A DNA stretch of 64,000 nucleotides, taken from assembly GCA_016713985.1 (NCBI GenBank), contig JADJOD010000001.1, positions 222,501 through 286,500 of the forward strand, given 5' to 3'. The notes under the pieces are model-generated. The model searched no databases. It was not told where the DNA came from and worked only from the letters and a program-made list of their open reading frames with translations. Each line of letters starts with the position of its first letter. Within the stretch, counting starts at the first letter, position 1. Positions 58,510 to 64,000 of the stretch are shown piece after piece. A program made the position numbers and the translations under genes. This DNA comes from Lewinellaceae bacterium (GTDB lineage: Bacteria; Bacteroidota; Bacteroidia; Chitinophagales; Saprospiraceae).

Positions 58510-61500
58510 ATGCTCCCAACCGAATCCGCAGCACTCCTCTACCGCGAACTCATCCGGATCGCCACACACGTTTCGTGGTCGCCCGATGAACGGGTGCTTG
58601 CGTTGTCGGGTTTGATGGAACGCCTTTTTTTTGAAGCCACACGCAGGGAGCAGATCGCTTTCAGCACCCTGTTTTCGAGAATCAGTTACACCGGGCACCT
58701 GTTTCATATTCAACCGGAGGTACTTCGCAACATCCACCGGTTCAGGCTGGCCTGCAAAAGGGTAAAAAGTGGCCAACCCGCCGGCGAACAAATGGTCCGG
58801 CTCGGATTGAGGGCCTTGTCCGAGGCCGTGCTGGTGCTTACCGGAGCGGCTATTCCCGCAGAAGTTTTGGAAACCTGGGGAGCCACCGACCACGCCGCCG
58901 AGCCGGAAGCGCCGGAGCCGGAACTGGGTTTTGCGGCCAGCTTGCGTGTTGTAGCCATCGAAGATCAGCCCCAGCACAATTGCCTGATAGCCACCGACGA
59001 AGAAAATCCGGGCCGCCTCGTCCGGGTCCGGTACGGACTGCCGGAGCGCAACGAAAACTTTATGCCCACCATACAGGTCATCCGGAAAGTATTCGAATTT
59101 CCGGTTACCCTTCATTTGCTGGACGTGGACATCGCCGCCAACGGGGATTACCGCCCGCGCGCCATCGTCGTGGAGCCCGATTACCTGGCAGACGTGTCGG
59201 CCATCGCCGAGTGTTTTAAGGACACCGGCCCCGAACCGTACGCATACTTAGTCAAAAAATTTCTGCCGTACGAAACCACTGAAGCCATCCTGCTCGGCAA
59301 CATCGCCAACTTTTTCCTCGACCGCCTGCTCAACGACCCGGACGCCGAATGGCAAACCGTGTTCCGGGAAACCTTCCAGTTGTTCCCCTTCATCTACGCT
59401 CCCATGAGCGATTCCCAGGTGAGGTCGGTTTCGGGGAAAGCCCAAAAACACTTTCTGAACCTGAAAAACATGTCCCGGTCGGGTTTTGCCCGGCAGGGAA
59501 TCGAGCCGGAAAACAGTTTTCTCGAACCGACTTTTTTTAGCGGAAAATACGGCATTCAGGGGCGCCTCGACCTGTTTTACCGGAATGAAGAAAAGTCGGC
59601 TATTATAGAATTAAAAAGTGGAACTCCTTTTAAACCAAATAGTTACGGCATACAACGCAGCCATTTTACCCAAACTTTGCTGTACGATCTGCTGGTTCGT
59701 TCGGTCTTCGGCCACGCAACGGATCCCGCCAAATACATCCTGTATTCGGGCGTCGATACCAATCACCTGCGTTTTGCACCTACCATTGCTCCGGAGCAAT
59801 GGGAAGCGTTGCAACTGCGAAATCAACTCGTGGCAATCGAACGGTTGCTGACAAAAATCCAGCCCGGCGAAGAGCTGGTGCCCGTTTTCAGCCGGCTTCG
59901 GGCCGGCCATACGACGGGGTTTATGCAACGCGATTTCGGGCGTTTCGAAGCGGCGTATACCCGTTTGTCCGGACTGGAAAAAAAATATTTCAACGCTTTT
60001 ACGGGTTTTATCGCCCGCGAACACTGGTTAGCCAAAACGGGGGAAGAAGGTTCGGATACGGTAAATGGCCACGCGGCGCTCTGGCGCAACAGTTTTTTCG
60101 AAAAACAACAAGCTTTCGGTGTTTTAAGCCACCTCGAAATCGAAAAAAATTGCGCCGATCAGGCCGAACCGCACATCGTTTTTCGCAAAACGGAACATAC
60201 CAATCCACTGGCCAATTTTCGCGTCGGCGACATCGCCGTCCTGTACCCGGCCCTCGAAGAAACGGATAGCGTGCGGCATCGCCAGGTGATCAAATGTACG
60301 ATCACTCAACTGGGAAAGGAAAGGGTGTCCGTACAGCTCCGCTACCGGCAACACAACCTCAAACCATTTGAAACGGAGGGTTACTGGCGCCTCGAACCCG
60401 ATTTTATGGACATGGGATTCACCGGCATGTACAGGGGCCTGCTGGAATGGGCGGAATCGGGAAAAGAAAAAAGGGAGTTGCTGCTGGGTTTGCGGGCGCC
60501 GGGCAAAGCCGAAGCAGAGGGGGAGGCATTGATCCCCCGCATCGCCCGGTCCACCGGTTATTTTTTGCTTTGGGGGCCACCCGGAACCGGCAAAACCAGC
60601 GTGATGCTGCGCGACCTGGCAGCCTGGGTGCTCGACAACACCACCGACAACCTCCTGATGCTGGCTTATACCAACCGGGCCGTGGACGAAATATGTGAAG
60701 CACTGGACGCCATCGGCGGGCCAATCCGCGAGCAATACCTGCGCATCGGCGGAAAACATTCCACGGCCGGGCAATTTCGCGGGCAGTTGCTGAACGCAAA
60801 AATTGCCGGTGTGAATAACCGCGCCGACCTGCGGGCCGTGCTCGAAAGTCACCGCATCGTCGTCAGCACGGTGGCTTCATTCGGTCAAAACGAGGGCCTG
60901 TTAAAACTCAAAAAATTCCAGCGCCTGATCGTGGATGAAGCATCACAAATACTTGAACCTCAATTGGTTGGCTTGCTGACCCGGTTCGACCATTTTGTAC
61001 TGATCGGCGACCACCGGCAGCTTCCGGCCGTAACGACCCAACGCCCCGAAGCGACGGTGGTGACCGATGCCGACCTGCAAGGTGTCGGCCTCAACGACCT
61101 GCGCGATTCCTATTTCGAACGGATGTACCGGCGCTGCCAGGAAAAAGGCTGGCACGGCGCCTACGGGCAACTCGACCACCAGGGCAGGATGCACGCCGAG
61201 ATCATGGATTTCCCAACCGGCATTTTTACGGCGGGCTGCTGCATACGCTCGATGCGGCGGAAAACGGCGCGGGCAGTGCACAACACGCCGCCCTGCACTA
61301 CCAACTGCCGGGTATTGATCCCGAGCTGGAAAACCCGGTATCCACCAGACGGGTCTTGTTTCTCCCGGTGCCCGCCGAGCAGTATTCACCCAACCCCAAA
61401 ACAAGTCGCCGGGAGGCAGACCTGATCGTACGTCTGACTCTTTTGTTCAAACAGCTGTGGAAAACAAACGGCAAAACCTGGCACCCTGCCAAAACACTCG

Positions 61501-61823
61501 GCATCATCACCCCCTGGCGAGCCCAAATCGCACAAATACGGGAAACCCTGGCCGGCGCCGGCCTTGATCCCGAAGAACTCACCATCGACACCGTGGAACG
61601 ATACCAGGGCGGCGCGAGGGATATTATCCTCATCTCCACCTGTGCCAATTCCGGGTTTCAAATGGCGGGCTTAGTCAGCCTCAGTGGGGAAGGGGTTGAC
61701 CGCAAACTGAACGTAGCGCTCACGCGGGCCCGCGAACACCTGATCATGATCGGAAATGAAGATATGCTCCGGCTTGACGAGCGTTACCGGGCATTTATCG
61801 AACAATATCGCTTACAACCATAG
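58510..61823 (+). CDS. Dna2-like protein: PD-(D/E)xK nuclease fused to SF1 helicase, frameshifted
   Basis: As written, the frame stops at 61425; one missing base near 61209-61214 (MDFPTG should be MDFPNRHFYGG) joins it to the frame ending at 61823, giving about 1104 residues. Residues about 330-400 hold a Cas4/RecB-type nuclease site (GRLDLF with D354, AIIELKSG with E367 and K369). SF1 helicase motifs follow: Walker A LLWGPPGTGKTSV near 688, motif Ia LAYTNRAVDE, Walker B LIVDEASQIL near 806, QLPAV, and in the second frame the QGGARDIILISTC and LNVALTRAREHLIMIG motifs V/VI. Such enzymes process DNA ends in repair or phage defence. Preceded closely by a GT2 gene. Confidence 0.85.
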
Positions 61824-61872
61824 TCACATCGGGCGGGGTTGCGACGTTATTGTAACTTCGCCTCCTGATTAC

Positions 61873-63585
61873 ATGAACCAGCGCCATCATTTACTGCAGC
61901 TCTCCGGCTTCTTTTTTACCCTGATCCTGTGCGCCTGTGCGCGGCAGGCAGTGCCTACGGGCGGGCCCAAAGACGCCACTCCGCCAAAAGTGGACACCCT
62001 GACCAGCACGCGGAATTTCAGCACCCGGTTTTCCGAAAAACGTATCGAACTCGTTTTTGATGAATGGGTTACGTTGTCCGATGTCGGTACCCAGGTCGTG
62101 GTTTCGCCCACCCTTGCTAAACGACCGGAACTCCGGTTAAAAGGCAAAAAAGTGATCATCGAACTGCCCGAAGAAGATACCCTCCGGGCCAACACCACCT
62201 ACACGATCAACTTCGGGTCGGCGATAAAAGACCTGCACGAGGGCAATCCCGCCGAAAACCTTCGTTTCGTTTTTTCCACGGGCGACTACCTCGACAGCCT
62301 GAGTGTCAGCGGCTTAGTCGCCGACGCTTTCAGCGGAGAACCCGTCGATAAAATATCGGTTATGCTGTACGAAACCCTCACGGACAGCGTCGTGCGAAAA
62401 GAACGGCCCTATTATTTTGCCCGGACCAATAAAACCGGGCAGTTTTCCATTCAGAACGTCCGCCCCGGCAATTACAAGGTCGCGGCGATCGACGATACCT
62501 CCGGCGATCTTAAATGGGACGGACAAAACGAACGGATCGGTTTCCCCGATGCCCACTTGTCCGTCAGCGATACTGCAAAAAACCCGGTCACGCTGAAGTT
62601 ATTCAAAAACCAGGCTAAACGCCGGTTGATCGACGATAAAACCATTCGTTTCGGGTTGCAAAAACTCATTTTTACAGCTCCGCCCGATTCCGTTCCGCTC
62701 CGCTTCGATGCACCGAACCTGACTTATTTAACCGAAAAAATACAGGATACCCTGCTGGTTTGGTACGATATGCCCGAACCCGCCGGCTGGCAGTTATTTA
62801 TCGAAGAAGATACCGTGCCCGTAAAAAACCTGTCGCGGGAGGATTTTTTCAAAAATCACCGGCTCGTTTTGGCCGATGAAGCGCCCGTGGGTGCAAGCGC
62901 CGGAAAATTTGCCGCCAGACCGGCTGCTGCGCCTGCAGCTTCCGGCCCCAAACCCGTCAAAAACGTCAGCCTCAGCCCGGCAAAGGCCGCTTTTTTGCCC
63001 TTCAACACACCGGTTTCCGCCGTAGATACGTCGAAATGGTCGTTTTTTCTAGACAGCACCCGCGTGGACCATTACTTAGCCCGACCCGATTCGGCTGCCC
63101 TGCGCAACGTACGTATCCAGGTGGCCTGGAAACCCGGAAAATCGTACAAACTGACGCTGTTGCCCGGCGCCGTGACGGATTTTTACGGCGTTGCCAACGC
63201 TGATACTTTGCAACGGGTGATCAATGTACTGGGCGAAAAACAACTCGGCAGCCTGACCCTGACGCTGGAAAACCTGACCCCACGAACCCGGTACGTATTG
63301 CAAATATTAAACGGCGCCAATGTGGAAGAGGAACGTTTTTTTGATGCCGTATTGACCGATAAAAAATTCACATTCAACAACTTACAGGCTGCCACTTATA
63401 CCGCGCGCCTCATCGGGGACTACAACGGCAACGGCCGCTGGGATTCGGGCGATTATTTTGCCCGCCGCCAGCCCGAACCCGTTTTTACCAAAAAACTCGA
63501 CCCCCTGCGGGCAAACTGGGAACTGGAAGCCAGCATGCGCGCAGGGGTGAGCGATTCGAAATGGGATGCAGGGAAGAAGAAATAG
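61873..63585 (+). CDS. Secreted Ig-like (Big_5) lipoprotein
   Basis: 570 residues from the ATG at 61873, with a signal peptide ending in ILCACAR, a lipobox. Residues about 20-115 are a bacterial Ig-like Big_5 domain (QAVPTGGPKDATPPKVDTLT, RIELVFDEWVTLSDV, LRANTTYTINFGSAIKDLHE, FRFVFSTGD). Other beta-sandwich segments follow, including a carboxypeptidase-regulatory-like fold (SGLVADAFSGEPVDKISVML, FSIQNVRPGNYKVAAIDD). The C-terminus repeats the YNGNGRWDSGDYFA motif. This architecture is frequent in Bacteroidota surface lipoproteins; function unknown. Starts about 50 bp after the helicase stop. Confidence 0.82.
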   Translation: MNQRHHLLQLSGFFFTLILCACARQAVPTGGPKDATPPKVDTLTSTRNFSTRFSEKRIELVFDEWVTLSDVGTQVVVSPTLAKRPELRLKGKKVIIELPEEDTLRANTTYTINFGSAIKDLHEGNPAENLRFVFSTGDYLDSLSVSGLVADAFSGEPVDKISVMLYETLTDSVVRKERPYYFARTNKTGQFSIQNVRPGNYKVAAIDDTSGDLKWDGQNERIGFPDAHLSVSDTAKNPVTLKLFKNQAKRRLIDDKTIRFGLQKLIFTAPPDSVPLRFDAPNLTYLTEKIQDTLLVWYDMPEPAGWQLFIEEDTVPVKNLSREDFFKNHRLVLADEAPVGASAGKFAARPAAAPAASGPKPVKNVSLSPAKAAFLPFNTPVSAVDTSKWSFFLDSTRVDHYLARPDSAALRNVRIQVAWKPGKSYKLTLLPGAVTDFYGVANADTLQRVINVLGEKQLGSLTLTLENLTPRTRYVLQILNGANVEEERFFDAVLTDKKFTFNNLQAATYTARLIGDYNGNGRWDSGDYFARRQPEPVFTKKLDPLRANWELEASMRAGVSDSKWDAGKKK

Positions 63586-63627
63586 CCGGTGTACCGTCGT
63601 TTTTTATATGGCCGCCGGGCCCGGTTT

Positions 63628-64000
63628 TTATTTCCGCGAATAAAATATTTGCCACTTCAACACCCAGGTCCGCCCTTCATCGTCGCTGCGCATCCAGTCC
63701 CAGGTGAATGCGTCGGACCGGATGTCGCGGAACACCATTTTTTGTTGAACCACTTTTCCGTTTTTTTCCAAAAACTGCCGTTGAAAAACAAAGGTGTCGC
63801 CTTCCTTACCTCCGGCAAAGTCGAGATAACCGCTTTGGTTATCCACCCAGGTTTGTTTCCAGGATTGTGAGCGGGTATCGTAGACCGACCAGCTTTTACC
63901 TTCAAATCCGGCGCTTTGGCCGGTGAGCACGTGGAAGTGTTCGCCGACGACCTGCCCCGACAATTCGCGGGTGATACGGTTCGTACCGGTGGCTTCGGTG
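63628..64000 (-). CDS. Hypothetical lipocalin-like protein, partial at right edge
   Basis: The frame is open through 64000 on the minus strand and stops at 63628; the visible 124 residues end WVLKWQIFYSRK. The segments TGTNRITRELSGQVVGEHFH, KSWSVYDTRSQSWKQTWVD and GRTWVLKWQIFY follow the pattern of the DUF1579-like lipocalin-fold proteins. The N-terminus lies outside the window. Convergent with the Ig-like lipoprotein gene (43 bp apart). Confidence 0.72.
   Translation of the reverse strand, partial: TEATGTNRITRELSGQVVGEHFHVLTGQSAGFEGKSWSVYDTRSQSWKQTWVDNQSGYLDFAGGKEGDTFVFQRQFLEKNGKVVQQKMVFRDIRSDAFTWDWMRSDDEGRTWVLKWQIFYSRK

Overview
This 64 kb window looks like a chromosomal segment of a Bacteroidota bacterium, most likely of the class Saprospiria. 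By eye the GC content is moderate (just over 50%). The evidence is three secreted proteins with PKD or SprB-type repeats and Por-type (T9SS) C-terminal sorting signals, a CarbopepD-type outer-membrane beta-barrel protein, DUF3667-, DUF4834- and HdeD-like proteins, TAnnTTTG-type promoter boxes and a Bacteroidota-style RiPP leader peptide. No rRNA, tRNA, insertion sequence, phage or CRISPR array was seen.

Layout. 1-4.8 kb: iron-sulfur carrier Nfu, a lipid-linked sugar flippase, and a secreted MORN-repeat/caspase protein. 4.8-19 kb: secreted and surface proteins (sugar dehydrogenase with T9SS tail, outer-membrane barrel, a LuxR-type response regulator convergent with a 7TMR-DISM histidine kinase, a lipoprotein, two adjacent T9SS adhesin-like proteins). 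19-30 kb: housekeeping genes (mutL, hemA, DMT transporter, RluA-type pseudouridine synthase, SPFH protein, glyoxalase-fold protein, HdeD-like protein, polyprenol-phosphate mannosyltransferase) and an HD-PycTM membrane protein. 30-41 kb: a large WD40/TPR protein behind gpsA, a PhoD-like phosphatase, two paralogous small secreted proteins, an FAD dehydrogenase carrying an in-frame repeat insertion, a lipoprotein and arfB. 41.7-48 kb: a four-gene co-directional cluster (secreted cold-shock-like protein, secreted acidic protein, degenerate-SIR2/TIR protein, membrane-anchored STAND ATPase with 14 WD40 repeats) that is the best candidate for an undescribed conflict or signalling system. 48-64 kb: cinA, a LytTR regulator, a TPR-like protein, a pinensin-leader RiPP precursor without cysteine in its core, recX, aroQ, an RND adaptor, a second glycosyltransferase, a Dna2-like nuclease-helicase, a lipoprotein and a partial gene.

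Two window-wide patterns stand out. First, at least eight otherwise intact, conserved genes (histidine kinase, mutL 3' end, mannosyltransferase, WD40/TPR protein, SIR2-TIR, cinA three times, a secreted protein, the helicase) carry one-base shifts, mostly in homopolymers. This is most simply explained by indel errors in the assembly, although real decay or a mismatch-repair defect cannot be excluded from sequence alone. Second, seven-base-period tandem arrays of several unrelated unit sequences recur between genes, often as inverted arms; one lies inside a coding region and is read through as a heptapeptide repeat. Palindromic 36-bp and 29-bp arrays flank the response regulator gene.

Several programmed-death or conflict-type domains (caspase, PycTM, SIR2/TIR, STAND-WD40, Dna2-like nuclease) occur in one window but are separated by housekeeping genes, so only the 42.7-47.9 kb pair is proposed as one functional unit.
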